The notes under the pieces are model-generated. The model was not told the origin of the DNA, did not search any database, and was given only the letters and a program-made list of their open reading frames with translations. This document shows, piece after piece, positions 1-7,032 of a stretch of DNA of 12,168 bases. The stretch is from the NCBI GenBank assembly GCA_021781255.1, contig JAJXXG010000157.1, positions 1 to 12,168 of the forward strand, written 5' to 3'. This stretch comes from Acidobacteriota bacterium. Its GTDB lineage: Bacteria; Acidobacteriota; Terriglobia; Terriglobales; Acidobacteriaceae. The translations under genes were made by a program, and so were the position numbers. How positions within the stretch are numbered: position 1 is the first letter of the stretch; every line of letters begins with the position of its first letter.

Positions 1-291
1 CCCCTCGCAATGGAGGGCGCATTGCCACTCGGCATCATCGCAGCCGCTGAGCCCTCAGTCATGAACTTCAAACTCCAGGCCAATGACAAGCTCGTGCTCG
101 TCTCCGACGGCATCGCGGAAGCCACTGACGCCGCAGGCAACCTCTTCGGCTTCGAGCGCGTTCGCGAACTCCTCCGCGCATCTGGGTCCGCCGCCGAAGT
201 CGCCCATGCCGCACAAATCTTTGGCCAGGAAGACGACATCAGCGTCATCACCGTTGCGCGTTCAGTCGCCACAGAGCCCGCGCTGGCCTGA
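1..291 (+). CDS. PP2C/SpoIIE-family serine/threonine phosphatase, C-terminal end (5' partial)
   Basis: The reading frame is open from base 1, so the gene starts outside the window; 96 residues and a TGA stop are present. The visible part matches the end of the SpoIIE/RsbU-type PP2C phosphatase domain. It has a strand rich in L/V leading into SDGIAEA (residues 35-41), a following G-N-L-F-G turn (46-50), and the terminal GQEDDISVITV block (75-85), whose acidic pair (D78, D79) belongs to the metal-binding site in this family. Such enzymes dephosphorylate anti-sigma antagonist proteins or other Ser/Thr phosphoproteins, often at the end of multidomain sensors (GAF, PAS, HAMP). The N-terminal sensor, if any, is not visible. 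The gene converges with the sugar isomerase gene, 38 bp separating the two stops, and no terminator hairpin is seen there. Confidence 0.9.
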   Translation, partial: PLAMEGALPLGIIAAAEPSVMNFKLQANDKLVLVSDGIAEATDAAGNLFGFERVRELLRASGSAAEVAHAAQIFGQEDDISVITVARSVATEPALA

Positions 292-329
292 GCCGCTCCA
301 GCAAAGCACCGCCGCCCTGCCTCGCTTCG

Positions 330-1196
330 TCACCCGTTCGCCGCGTAGCCCATCCCCGTCAGCACGCCGCGCATGTACGCAAAGCTCTCCGTCACGCCAG
401 GCATCGGGTCCTCGCCGTGAATCTCGTACTCCAGGTCCACCCATCCCGCATACTTGATCGCGATCAGCGCCTGAAAAATCTCCCGGATCGGCAGCTTGCC
501 CTGGCCCACCGCCACCTGGCTCTCTTTCTCTTTCAGGTCCGCCAGGTCCTTCATGTGCACGTTGAACAGCCGCGGTCCCGCCGCGTGAATCGCCTCCACC
601 ACATCCACGCCCGCCCGCGCGCAATGCCCCACGTCGATGCAGCAGCCCATCCGCCGGTCCATCTTGCCCACGGCCTTCAGCACATCCAGCGGCGAGTGGT
701 AGATCTTGTCCTCCGGCCCGTGGTTGTGAATCGCAAATTGAATGTCGTACTCCTGCACGAACCGCTGGATCCGCGGCAGCGCCTCCGGCAGCGGATCGCC
801 CGCCACAATCACCTTCGCGCCCGCTCGCCGCGCGTACTCAAACTTCGCGCGAATATCCGCATCCTCATTCTTCGGGAAGTACACCGCGCCCACCGCATGA
901 ACATGGATGCCGTTCGTCGCGTAGTCATAGAGTGCGCGCGCCTCATCGGCCGGGTCCATCGGCAGATGGTTCTTCACGTCCTTCGCATTCAATCCCGTAA
1001 GCCGAAGCTCGCGCATATAGGCAATCAGCTGGGGCCGCATGAATTCACGAAAGGTATAGCTTGCAAGCCCCAACCGGATCGGCGCAGGTGCACCGCTCTC
1101 GGCGTGGGGCTCGGCGGGCGCAGCCGGGGCAGCCACTGCCGCTGCGGCAAAAGTCACGCTGCGGAGAAACGTACGACGACAAAGGTTCTTCTTCAT
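330..1196 (-). CDS. Tat-exported sugar phosphate isomerase/epimerase-like TIM-barrel protein
   Basis: The protein has 288 residues. The N-terminus is a twin-arginine signal: R7-R8-T-F-L-R, then a run of Ala/Val to about residue 28, so it is probably exported folded to the periplasm. The rest is a xylose-isomerase-like (AP-endonuclease 2) TIM barrel. It starts at LGLASYTF (42-49) and carries the metal/substrate-site signatures HNHG (157-160), CIDVGH (186-191), NVHMKD (212-217) and EYE (256-258). The family moves or epimerises carbonyls on sugars and cyclitols; despite the family name, an exported member is unlikely to see phosphorylated substrates. The exact substrate cannot be read from the sequence. 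It is the last gene of a leftward group, 85 bp after the second permease. A 7-bp inverted repeat sits just before its start. Function class is secure, reaction is not. Confidence 0.85.
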   Translation of the reverse strand: MKKNLCRRTFLRSVTFAAAAVAAPAAPAEPHAESGAPAPIRLGLASYTFREFMRPQLIAYMRELRLTGLNAKDVKNHLPMDPADEARALYDYATNGIHVHAVGAVYFPKNEDADIRAKFEYARRAGAKVIVAGDPLPEALPRIQRFVQEYDIQFAIHNHGPEDKIYHSPLDVLKAVGKMDRRMGCCIDVGHCARAGVDVVEAIHAAGPRLFNVHMKDLADLKEKESQVAVGQGKLPIREIFQALIAIKYAGWVDLEYEIHGEDPMPGVTESFAYMRGVLTGMGYAANG

Positions 1197-1200
1197 CTGT

Positions 1201-1224
1201 GGATGGTCCCTTCACGAACCATCC
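1201..1224 (-). promoter_or_regulatory. Inverted repeat in the leader of the sugar isomerase gene
   Basis: GGATGGT (1201-1207) and ACCATCC (1218-1224) are a perfect 7-bp inverted repeat with a 10-nt loop. It ends 4 nt before the ATG at 1196. Read on the minus strand, the loop holds GAAGGG, the only ribosome-binding-like string near the start, 11 nt from the ATG. Folding could present or hide the start. It could also be a binding site for a dimeric regulator. The arm next to the ATG also contains GACCAT placed 6 nt from the ATG, the position of the -10 boxes of other genes here, but it lacks the first T. Confidence 0.35.
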
Positions 1225-1281
1225 CATTCCTAACAGACCAAGCCTCTGCTGCTCAAGGTCTCCGCTACGCTCCACCGCATC

Positions 1282-2538
1282 TCATTCGTAGCGCAGTGCC
1301 TCAATCGGATCCATGGATGCCGCCTTCCACGCCGGATAGATCCCGAATACCAGTCCAATCGCGCACGCCACAAGGAAGGAAATCAGAACCCACGTCGCCG
1401 AGAGCGCCGCGTGCAAAAACGACACCGCAAAGTGCAGAATCAGCGTAAACAGCGCACCCGCCAGAATCCCCGCCAGGCCGCCCACCATGCACAGCGTCAC
1501 TGCCTCCAGCGTGAACTGCAGCAGGATATTCTTCCGCGTCGCGCCGATCGCCTTCCGCACCCCAATCTCCCGCGTCCGCTCCGTCACGCTCACCAGCATG
1601 ATGTTCATCACGCCCACGCCGCCCACCATCAGGCCCACCGACGACACCGCCACCATGAAAAGAAACAGTCCGCCCGTCAGCTGGTTCCACAGCCGCGTCA
1701 GCGAGTCCGGCCCGAAGATCGCAAAGTTGTCGTCCTGATTGGACCGCAACCCCCGCCGCACCCGAAGCAGATTGCGAACCTCCTCCACCACCAGCGGCTT
1801 GTTTGCCTGTTGGTCATACTTCACCACAATCCAGTAGTCCTTGATCTCCGGATGGATCTTGTGGAACGTCGTGATCGGAAAATACGCCGAGTTGTCCTGC
1901 GTGTTCCGCCCGCTCCCAAACGGCTGCGGCTGCACGTCCAGCACTCCGATCACCGTGAAAATATCCCCCCGGCACTCCACATCCTTGCCCAGCGGCGACC
2001 CGTCCGGAAACAGGTCCGCCGCCGCATCGTGGCCCAGCACCACCACGTTGGCCGAGCGCTGCTCCTCAGCATCCGTCCACATCCGCCCTTCCAGCATCTC
2101 GATGTCTGTTACGTCCTTGACCGCCGAGGTGCTGCCGTTCAGAATCGTGTTCTGGATCGAGTGGCCGCCCGCCTTCATCGACACATCGCCCACCCCAGTC
2201 TGGAAGTTCTGTGAAGTCAGCTCCGGGTCCACCGCCGCCACGTGCGGCAGCGCGCGCATCGCAATGCCATCTTCAAAGGTGAGCTGCTTGCGGTTCAGCT
2301 CCTCGGTCGTCGGCCGCTTGCCGAACGGCTCAAACCGGAACACCCACAGATCGTTCGTTCCCAGCGAGTTCACAAACTGCGCGATATTCGTATTCAGCCC
2401 GTTGATCGCCGACGAAATCAGAATCACCGTCGAAATGCCGATCGAGATGCCCAGGATCGTCAGCCCTGAGCGCAGCTTGTTCTTCCGCAGCGTGTCCAGT
2501 GCCAGCTTCACTGATTCTTTTGAGTCGCTCAGTCGCAT
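1282..2538 (-). CDS. MacB/FtsX-type ABC transporter permease (second of a pair)
   Basis: The protein has 418 residues from MRLSDSKESVKL. The frame is open for 40 more codons upstream, but those overlap the preceding gene and look unlike protein. The chosen ATG lies 2 nt after the TAA of the upstream permease, a strong sign of translational coupling. Layout is MacB-like: one N-terminal membrane helix (about residues 20-45), a large periplasmic domain, then three C-terminal helices. The conserved cytoplasmic coupling segment SVTERTREIGVRKAIGATR begins at residue 317, followed by the typical ending DPIEALR. Such permeases work with a separate ATPase and a membrane-fusion protein in mechanotransmission-type export of peptides, macrolides or lipids. 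It is clearly a paralogue of the gene just upstream, so a heterodimer is likely. No ATPase is encoded in the window. Confidence 0.9.
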   Translation of the reverse strand: MRLSDSKESVKLALDTLRKNKLRSGLTILGISIGISTVILISSAINGLNTNIAQFVNSLGTNDLWVFRFEPFGKRPTTEELNRKQLTFEDGIAMRALPHVAAVDPELTSQNFQTGVGDVSMKAGGHSIQNTILNGSTSAVKDVTDIEMLEGRMWTDAEEQRSANVVVLGHDAAADLFPDGSPLGKDVECRGDIFTVIGVLDVQPQPFGSGRNTQDNSAYFPITTFHKIHPEIKDYWIVVKYDQQANKPLVVEEVRNLLRVRRGLRSNQDDNFAIFGPDSLTRLWNQLTGGLFLFMVAVSSVGLMVGGVGVMNIMLVSVTERTREIGVRKAIGATRKNILLQFTLEAVTLCMVGGLAGILAGALFTLILHFAVSFLHAALSATWVLISFLVACAIGLVFGIYPAWKAASMDPIEALRYE

Positions 2539-2540
2539 CG

Positions 2541-3767
2541 TTATAGCTCCGCCCGCAGCGCCACGATCGGATCCAGCTGCGCTGCCTTGTGCGCCGGATA
2601 CACCCCGAAAAACAAGCCCACCGCCGTCGCGACAAATAGACTCAGCAGTATCGACCACACCTGCACCACCGACGGGAACGCGATCACCAGCGTAATCGCC
2701 TTCGCCACGGAGATGCCGGCAATCACCCCGATCACCCCACCCACCAGCGACATCGTCGCCGACTCAATCAGAAACTGCAGCAGAATATCCTGCCGCCGCG
2801 CGCCCAGCGCCTTCCGTACCCCGATCTCCCGCGTACGCTCCGTCACGCTCACCAGCATGATGTTCATGATCACGATGCCGCCCACCACCAGCGAAATCCC
2901 TGCAATCGCCACCACCACCGCGCCAAAGTTATTCAGAATCCGCCCCAGCAGATTCTGGAACGTCGCACTCGTGTCCACCGTAAAGCTGTCCGGCGCATCC
3001 GGCGCAAGGTGCCGCCGCACCCGCATCAGCATCCGCAGCTCGTCCTGCACCGCGTCAATCACCGCCCCGCCGCCGCCCGCGTCCACATAGATTTCCAGCG
3101 AGTCGTGCGCCCCGTACTGCGCCAGGAACGCCGTCAGCGGAACCGCCACCCAGTTGTCCATGCTCCGGCCAAACATCTTGCCCTGCGGCTCGCCCACCCC
3201 GATAATCCGGTACGGCTCGCCATCCACGCGGATCTCCTTGCCCAGCGGATCCCCAGGCCCCAGCATGTTGTCCACAATATCGGATCCCACCACCGCCACA
3301 TGCGTGCTGTGCTCGTCCTCGCTCTCCGTAAATCCACGCCCCAGCGCGATGTTCAGATTTGAGATCGCAGGCATCGTCCACGTCCACCCGCGAATCTCCG
3401 AGTCCGTCGTCGACTGCTTCCCGTAGACCACGCCGCCCGTCTTCGTCTGAGCCGCACCCGCGGATACACAAAGCCGGCAGTTCGCCAGAATGGACTTGTA
3501 ATCGTCCAGCGTCACGTTCCGGCGCTTCTGAAACTCCAGATACTCCTGGATCGTGATAAACGTCTGCGGCATCTTGCTGATCGTCACCACGCTCGCCCCA
3601 TAGGTGTTGATCTTGCTCGTTACAAACGACTTCGCTCCGTTCGTCAGCGTCACCACGGCAATCACAGACGCCACCCCGATCACCACGCCGATCAGCGTCA
3701 GGATGCTCCGCATCTTGTTCGCCCACAGCGCCTGCAGCGCCAGCTTCACACCTTCCAGCAGTTCCAT
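2541..3767 (-). CDS. MacB/FtsX-type ABC transporter permease (first of a pair)
   Basis: The protein has 408 residues. An N-terminal helix (about 20-42) is followed by a periplasmic MacB_PCD-like domain. Three C-terminal helices carry the FtsX-domain signature, with SVTERTREIGVRKALGARR at 307-325 and the ending LDPIVALRAEL. The two permeases share this block almost word for word, which points to an old tandem duplication. Shorter segments such as the periplasmic domain differ enough to suggest distinct roles in a heterodimer. Start choice: the ATG at 3767 gives a normal N-terminus. An AGAAGG string sits almost on top of the ATG and an AGGA lies 12 nt upstream, so the ribosome site is poor. The usual ATPase and periplasmic adaptor genes are absent on this side; 470 bp without a gene follow. 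Confidence 0.9.
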   Translation of the reverse strand: MELLEGVKLALQALWANKMRSILTLIGVVIGVASVIAVVTLTNGAKSFVTSKINTYGASVVTISKMPQTFITIQEYLEFQKRRNVTLDDYKSILANCRLCVSAGAAQTKTGGVVYGKQSTTDSEIRGWTWTMPAISNLNIALGRGFTESEDEHSTHVAVVGSDIVDNMLGPGDPLGKEIRVDGEPYRIIGVGEPQGKMFGRSMDNWVAVPLTAFLAQYGAHDSLEIYVDAGGGGAVIDAVQDELRMLMRVRRHLAPDAPDSFTVDTSATFQNLLGRILNNFGAVVVAIAGISLVVGGIVIMNIMLVSVTERTREIGVRKALGARRQDILLQFLIESATMSLVGGVIGVIAGISVAKAITLVIAFPSVVQVWSILLSLFVATAVGLFFGVYPAHKAAQLDPIVALRAEL

Positions 3768-3915
3768 ACCTTCTAGCTATCCTGTCTCAGCGCCATCCGC
3801 ACTGGCCCTCCGGCTCTTCCGCCTTGGCCCGGCCCCGTGTACCCAGTCTATGCAAACACAAGCCCCACAGGGATACCTCACCGGCCATCCCCATCCGTGC
3901 CCCCCGCGCGCAACA

Positions 3916-3953
3916 AAAAATGGGGCTCCCGGCGACATATCCGCGACGCCGGG
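3916..3953 (-). terminator. Terminator-like hairpin upstream of the permease pair
   Basis: CCCGGCG (3928-3934) and CGCCGGG (3947-3953) form a perfect 7-bp stem with a 12-nt loop. On the minus strand the stem is followed, 7 nt later, by six T residues (A-run 3915-3920). The gap between stem and T-run is longer than in a textbook terminator. It lies inside the leader side of the permease genes with no gene upstream on that strand. If real, it would act as an attenuator, block read-through, or be part of a dispersed palindromic element. Confidence 0.3.
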
Positions 3954-4213
3954 ATAAAGGCCAAAGGCCGCCCCCCCGGTGCGGAAGGTCACATGAGAGT
4001 TGAAAATCGCGCCGGTATTCCTTGGACGTGCGAGACCCGTCCCAAGCCGCAGACTTCTTCCACCATCTATACGCCAACCGGCCCCGTCCCGGTTCCTGAC
4101 CGCTGACCTTTTTCGCCCCATCTCAAAGTCACGGGCCACCGGCCCCGGTCTTCGGACAAGGGCTCGGCCCCCACACTCCGTAAGGAAGCGTTGAGCAGAT
4201 GCTTCGCTGAGCT

Positions 4214-4222
4214 TGGTAAAAT
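4214..4222 (+). promoter_or_regulatory. Extended -10 promoter of the GMC/AKR pair
   Basis: TGG followed by TAAAAT (4217-4222) matches the extended -10 consensus TGnTAnnnT. The predicted transcription start is near 4229, about 9 nt before the ATG at 4238. That leader is too short for a normal Shine-Dalgarno site. TTGAGC occurs upstream at 4191-4196, but its 20-bp spacer to the hexamer is too long to count. Confidence 0.4.
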
Positions 4223-4237
4223 CCGTGTGGGCAACCT

Positions 4238-5866
4238 ATGACGATTGAGGAACTCCCTCCCGGTGAAACAGTCTGCGATTTGTGCGTGGTGGGCTCCGGC
4301 CCCGTCGGAATGGCACTCGCCCTGGAGTTTGAAAGACTTGGCCGTGAGGTGCTGGTACTGGAGTCAGGCGCCGCCGAGGTAAACACCTCGGTTGCCGAAG
4401 CGTCCCGCGCGAAGATCGAGGATCCACGCAGACATGCCGACATGGCCCTCACGGTCTGCCGCGCACTGGGCGGAACATCCTGGACCTGGGGCGGGCGGTG
4501 CGTAGGCTTTGATGATGTGGATTTTCTGGATCGTGGGTTTGTGTCCGATGCGCACTGGCCCGTCACCCACAATGACCTGCGGCCGTGGTACAAACCGGCA
4601 AGTAAATACCTGCTGTGCGGCGACGACACGTTTGCTATTCCGTACCCGCGCAAGCTCACCGAGGGCCTGACACTCGACTTTGTGGAGCGCTGGTCCAGAG
4701 AGCCGCGACTGATTCTGGTCCACCGCGATGCCCTCCTGCGCTCCCAACTGATCAGAATTAGCCTCCGCAGCACGGTGACCGGGCTGAGCCTGACGAACGA
4801 TGGACAGGCAGTTGAAAGCCTCCACGTGGCCAGTCCAAACGGGCCGCGCACCGTCAGAGCGCGACAAGTGATACTGGCCACGGGCGGCGTGGAAACCACA
4901 CGGCTCCTGCTCCATTTTCAGCGCAGTCACCCGCAGCACTTTGGCGGCATTGACGGTCCCTTGGGCCGGTACTACATGGGGCATCTCTCCGGGAAAATTG
5001 CGAGCATCCAGTTTCAAGACAAGGACGTCTTCCGCAATCTGGATTACACTCTCGACACCACCGGCGCCTTTTATCGCAGGCGCTTTATGCTGACCACGGA
5101 CGCTCAGATCCAGAACTGTGTTCTGAACACCGCATTCTGGCCGGACAATCCCCCGTTTTATGATCCACGCCACCGCAGCGGCGTGCTTTCCGCTGTCTTT
5201 CTTGCGCTGGCCTTTCCGCCCACGGGCCGCCGTCTCCTCTCTGAGGCGATTCGCCTGGCCCACACCGGGCCCCGACCCTACAACCTCGCCGGGCATCTCC
5301 GCAATGCCTTCGTGGGCGCGCCTCGCGGGGCGGTGGACATCTATCGGATCCTCCGTGACAGGTTCCTGCGCAATCCGCGCAAACCAGGCTTTCTGGTTCG
5401 CAACCCAGGACACAGATACGCCCTGCATTTCCACGCCGAGCAGGTTCCAAACCCGTCGAGCCGCATCTGCCTCACAGACGAGACCGATGCCTTCGGCGTC
5501 TACCGGGCGTCTATCGATCTGCGCTTTACAAGCCAGGACGTCGACAGTGTGATGAAATCACACCGTCTCCTCGACCGGGCTATTCGCGCCAATGGCATCG
5601 GACGCCTGGACTATTGGGATTCCGACGAAAAGACGCGCGAGCACGTGTGGGAGACAGCCTCCGATGGGTTCCATCAGGTCGGAACCACGCGCATGGGCGA
5701 GGATCCGAAGCGGAGTGTCGTCGACCCCGATCTGAAGGTTCACGGCTTGTCCAATCTGTACGTGGCCTCGTCGTCTGTCTTCCCAACCACGGGCCAGGCA
5801 AACTCCACCGCACTCGCGGTAGCCTTTGCGATGAGGCTGGCAAACCGGCTGGCTGGCGCGCGATAG
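4238..5866 (+). CDS. GMC-family FAD-dependent oxidoreductase
   Basis: The protein has 542 residues, a normal length for GMC (glucose-methanol-choline) oxidoreductases. An N-terminal Rossmann fold binds FAD: GSGPVG at 19-24, with acidic E42 ending the second strand to hold the ribose. GGTSWTWGGR follows near residue 80, the usual flavin-contacting segment. The C-terminal GMC domain has FHQVGTTRMG (His479) and GQANST (Asn522), placing the His/Asn catalytic pair of the family, then the terminal FAD-binding helix. No signal peptide is seen, so it is cytoplasmic. The family oxidises primary or secondary alcohols, often sugars or polyols; the substrate is unknown. An aldo/keto reductase follows 21 bp downstream, suggesting an oxidation/reduction pair. 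Likely electron acceptors are a quinone, cytochrome or oxygen. Confidence 0.9.
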   Translation: MTIEELPPGETVCDLCVVGSGPVGMALALEFERLGREVLVLESGAAEVNTSVAEASRAKIEDPRRHADMALTVCRALGGTSWTWGGRCVGFDDVDFLDRGFVSDAHWPVTHNDLRPWYKPASKYLLCGDDTFAIPYPRKLTEGLTLDFVERWSREPRLILVHRDALLRSQLIRISLRSTVTGLSLTNDGQAVESLHVASPNGPRTVRARQVILATGGVETTRLLLHFQRSHPQHFGGIDGPLGRYYMGHLSGKIASIQFQDKDVFRNLDYTLDTTGAFYRRRFMLTTDAQIQNCVLNTAFWPDNPPFYDPRHRSGVLSAVFLALAFPPTGRRLLSEAIRLAHTGPRPYNLAGHLRNAFVGAPRGAVDIYRILRDRFLRNPRKPGFLVRNPGHRYALHFHAEQVPNPSSRICLTDETDAFGVYRASIDLRFTSQDVDSVMKSHRLLDRAIRANGIGRLDYWDSDEKTREHVWETASDGFHQVGTTRMGEDPKRSVVDPDLKVHGLSNLYVASSSVFPTTGQANSTALAVAFAMRLANRLAGAR

Positions 5867-5872
5867 TTACGA

Positions 5873-5881
5873 TGCTATTCT
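5873..5881 (+). promoter_or_regulatory. Leaderless -10 box before the aldo/keto reductase gene
   Basis: TGC followed by TATTCT (5876-5881) is an extended -10 match. Six bases separate it from the ATG at 5888, so the predicted start of transcription is the A of the start codon. No Shine-Dalgarno string is present. CTGGCG at 5853-5858 is a weak -35 with a 17-bp spacer. The gene may therefore have its own promoter besides read-through from the GMC gene. Confidence 0.5.
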
Positions 5882-5887
5882 GACGCC

Positions 5888-6883
5888 ATGCGCAGCATAG
5901 ATATACTTCTCCGCAACGTTCGCACACCCCTTCCGCGAGTATCCGCCCTGGGCATGGGATGCTCGGCCATGCTGGGCCGAACTGCACGTCGTGAATCCCT
6001 CGCTGCACTGGGAGCAGCCTACGAAGCCGGCATCACATTTTACGACACGGCCCGTTCCTATGGTTATGGAGCCTGCGAAGGACTGTTGGGAGAGTTCTTC
6101 GCCGGCAGTAAACGCGATTCGGTGGTGCTTTGCACCAAGTTTGGAATTATGCCGGCGAATCCGAAGGGATGGAAACAAAAGATAAAGCCACTCGCCCGCG
6201 CAGCCGTCCGGGTCTTTCCCAAGCTGCGTGCCGTGGCCCAAAAGCAGGCCGCGGATCAGTTTGTCGGCGGGCAATTCTCAGTTGAGACTTTGAAGTCGAG
6301 TTTCGAGACCAGCCTGCGCGAGCTGAGGACAGACTACGTTGACATTCTGCTGATGCACGCTGCGCCGATGAGTGCGTTGCGGCAGAATGACCTTCTGGAA
6401 CACATGGAGAGACTTGTGGAAGCAGGCAAAGTGTGCCTGGCTGGCATTTCCGGCGAGACGGACGTAATGACTGCCGTCTTTGCAAACCGTCCCCCGGTTC
6501 TGCAGACGGCCCAGTTTGCGCTAAACATCTTCAATATCGGATTGACACGACAGACCGCACAGGCCGCCCAGGAGATGCTTCTCGTCGCCAATCATCCTTT
6601 TGGCGGGCCGGAAGGCGTCAGCCGATGCCGTCAGCGAATTGCCCTTCTTCGCGCCTCCGCAGAGATGCCTGCGACCTTGCGCGAAAAGCTCGACCCGGCC
6701 GATGAGCGACTGCTCCCAGAGCTCGTGCTAAACAGTATCCTCAGCCAGACGGGTATCTCGGTCGTAATCCCGGCCATGATGCAGCTCCGCCATCTCAGGA
6801 GCAATATCAATGCCGTGGAGCAATGCCGCTTCTCTCCTGAGGAGCTCGCGAAGATCCGCCAGGTCTTGCAGACTGACCTATAA
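5888..6883 (+). CDS. Aldo/keto reductase
   Basis: The protein has 331 residues and forms an (alpha/beta)8 NAD(P)H-dependent carbonyl reductase. The catalytic tetrad is visible: Asp53 and Tyr58 in DTARSYGYG, Lys84 in CTKFG and His157 in LLMHA. GISGE (about 180) and the C-terminal SGIS/VVIPAMM-like segment, with an HLRSNINAV helix, fit the cofactor phosphate-binding end, although the classical S/R phosphate motif is degenerate. A stretch around NHPFGGPEG has taken the place of the more usual NPLAGG-type loop. No signal peptide. It probably reduces an aldehyde or ketone, perhaps the product of the GMC enzyme encoded 21 bp upstream; that pairing is an inference. It ends in front of the convergent secreted-protein gene. 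Confidence 0.9.
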   Translation: MRSIDILLRNVRTPLPRVSALGMGCSAMLGRTARRESLAALGAAYEAGITFYDTARSYGYGACEGLLGEFFAGSKRDSVVLCTKFGIMPANPKGWKQKIKPLARAAVRVFPKLRAVAQKQAADQFVGGQFSVETLKSSFETSLRELRTDYVDILLMHAAPMSALRQNDLLEHMERLVEAGKVCLAGISGETDVMTAVFANRPPVLQTAQFALNIFNIGLTRQTAQAAQEMLLVANHPFGGPEGVSRCRQRIALLRASAEMPATLREKLDPADERLLPELVLNSILSQTGISVVIPAMMQLRHLRSNINAVEQCRFSPEELAKIRQVLQTDL

Positions 6884-6994
6884 GAAAATCCCCTGGCGAG
6901 CGCCGCCGGAAGACAGGCAGATACGAATCACATCCAGGCAGAATGCCGGACACCCCTGTCTCGCACCAGACAATCACCTGAGCTGCACGCCCCC

Positions 6995-7032
6995 TTACCG
7001 CCCCGGTCTTCCAAACCCTGCCGCCGATCGAC
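6995..7032 (-). pseudogene. Remnant of the 3' end of a dUTPase gene
   Basis: On the minus strand, right after the TAA of the secreted-protein gene, there are codons for R-S-A-A-G-F-G-R-P-G-R and a stop. The true dut ends R-A-A-K-G-F-G-S-S-G-R and a stop. By eye about 30 of 38 bases agree without gaps, and the likeness runs a few bases beyond the stop. This is the glycine-rich motif V of dUTPases. The copy is out of frame with the upstream gene and has no start, so it is not expressed as such. Chance likeness in a GC-rich stretch is the alternative. Confidence 0.45.

Larger units (their letters stand above)
3768..4237. other. Intergenic region between divergent permease and GMC oxidoreductase genes, no credible gene
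   Basis: About 470 bp with no frame that looks like protein; overlapping GC-rich open frames on both strands lack family motifs. It should hold the promoters of the two divergent units. On the plus side there is an extended -10 box at 4214-4222. On the minus side the best candidate is TAGACT (3845-3850 on the plus strand as AGTCTA), the same hexamer as the rnpB -10. It would give a leader of about 70 nt before the permease ATG, but no good -35 is seen. A 7-bp inverted repeat followed on the minus strand by a T-run lies at 3919-3953. The mix of GC-rich tracts and short repeats could be a dispersed intergenic element. Confidence 0.5.

Noticed and set aside
2539..2658. Longer start for the second permease
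   Set aside because: The extra 40 residues overlap the upstream permease and are not permease-like; the ATG 2 nt after the upstream stop fits coupling.
417..2695. Long open frames on the plus strand opposite the sugar isomerase and permease genes
   Set aside because: They are Arg/His/Pro/Ser-rich shadows of GC-biased codons, without family motifs, and lie fully antisense to well-supported genes.
3777..4139. A 120-codon minus-strand frame in the large intergenic gap
   Set aside because: No domain, no ribosome site, overlapping alternatives in other frames, and a strong hairpin inside it; not enough to call a gene.
4129..5434. Long minus-strand frames opposite the GMC oxidoreductase gene
   Set aside because: They lie antisense to a gene with clear catalytic motifs, and their composition looks like codon-bias artefact.
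6884..6994. Terminator between the convergent aldo/keto reductase and secreted-protein genes
   Set aside because: Only a 4-bp stem near a T-rich run on the minus strand and a 6-7-bp stem with a loop of about 37 nt are seen; neither is convincing.
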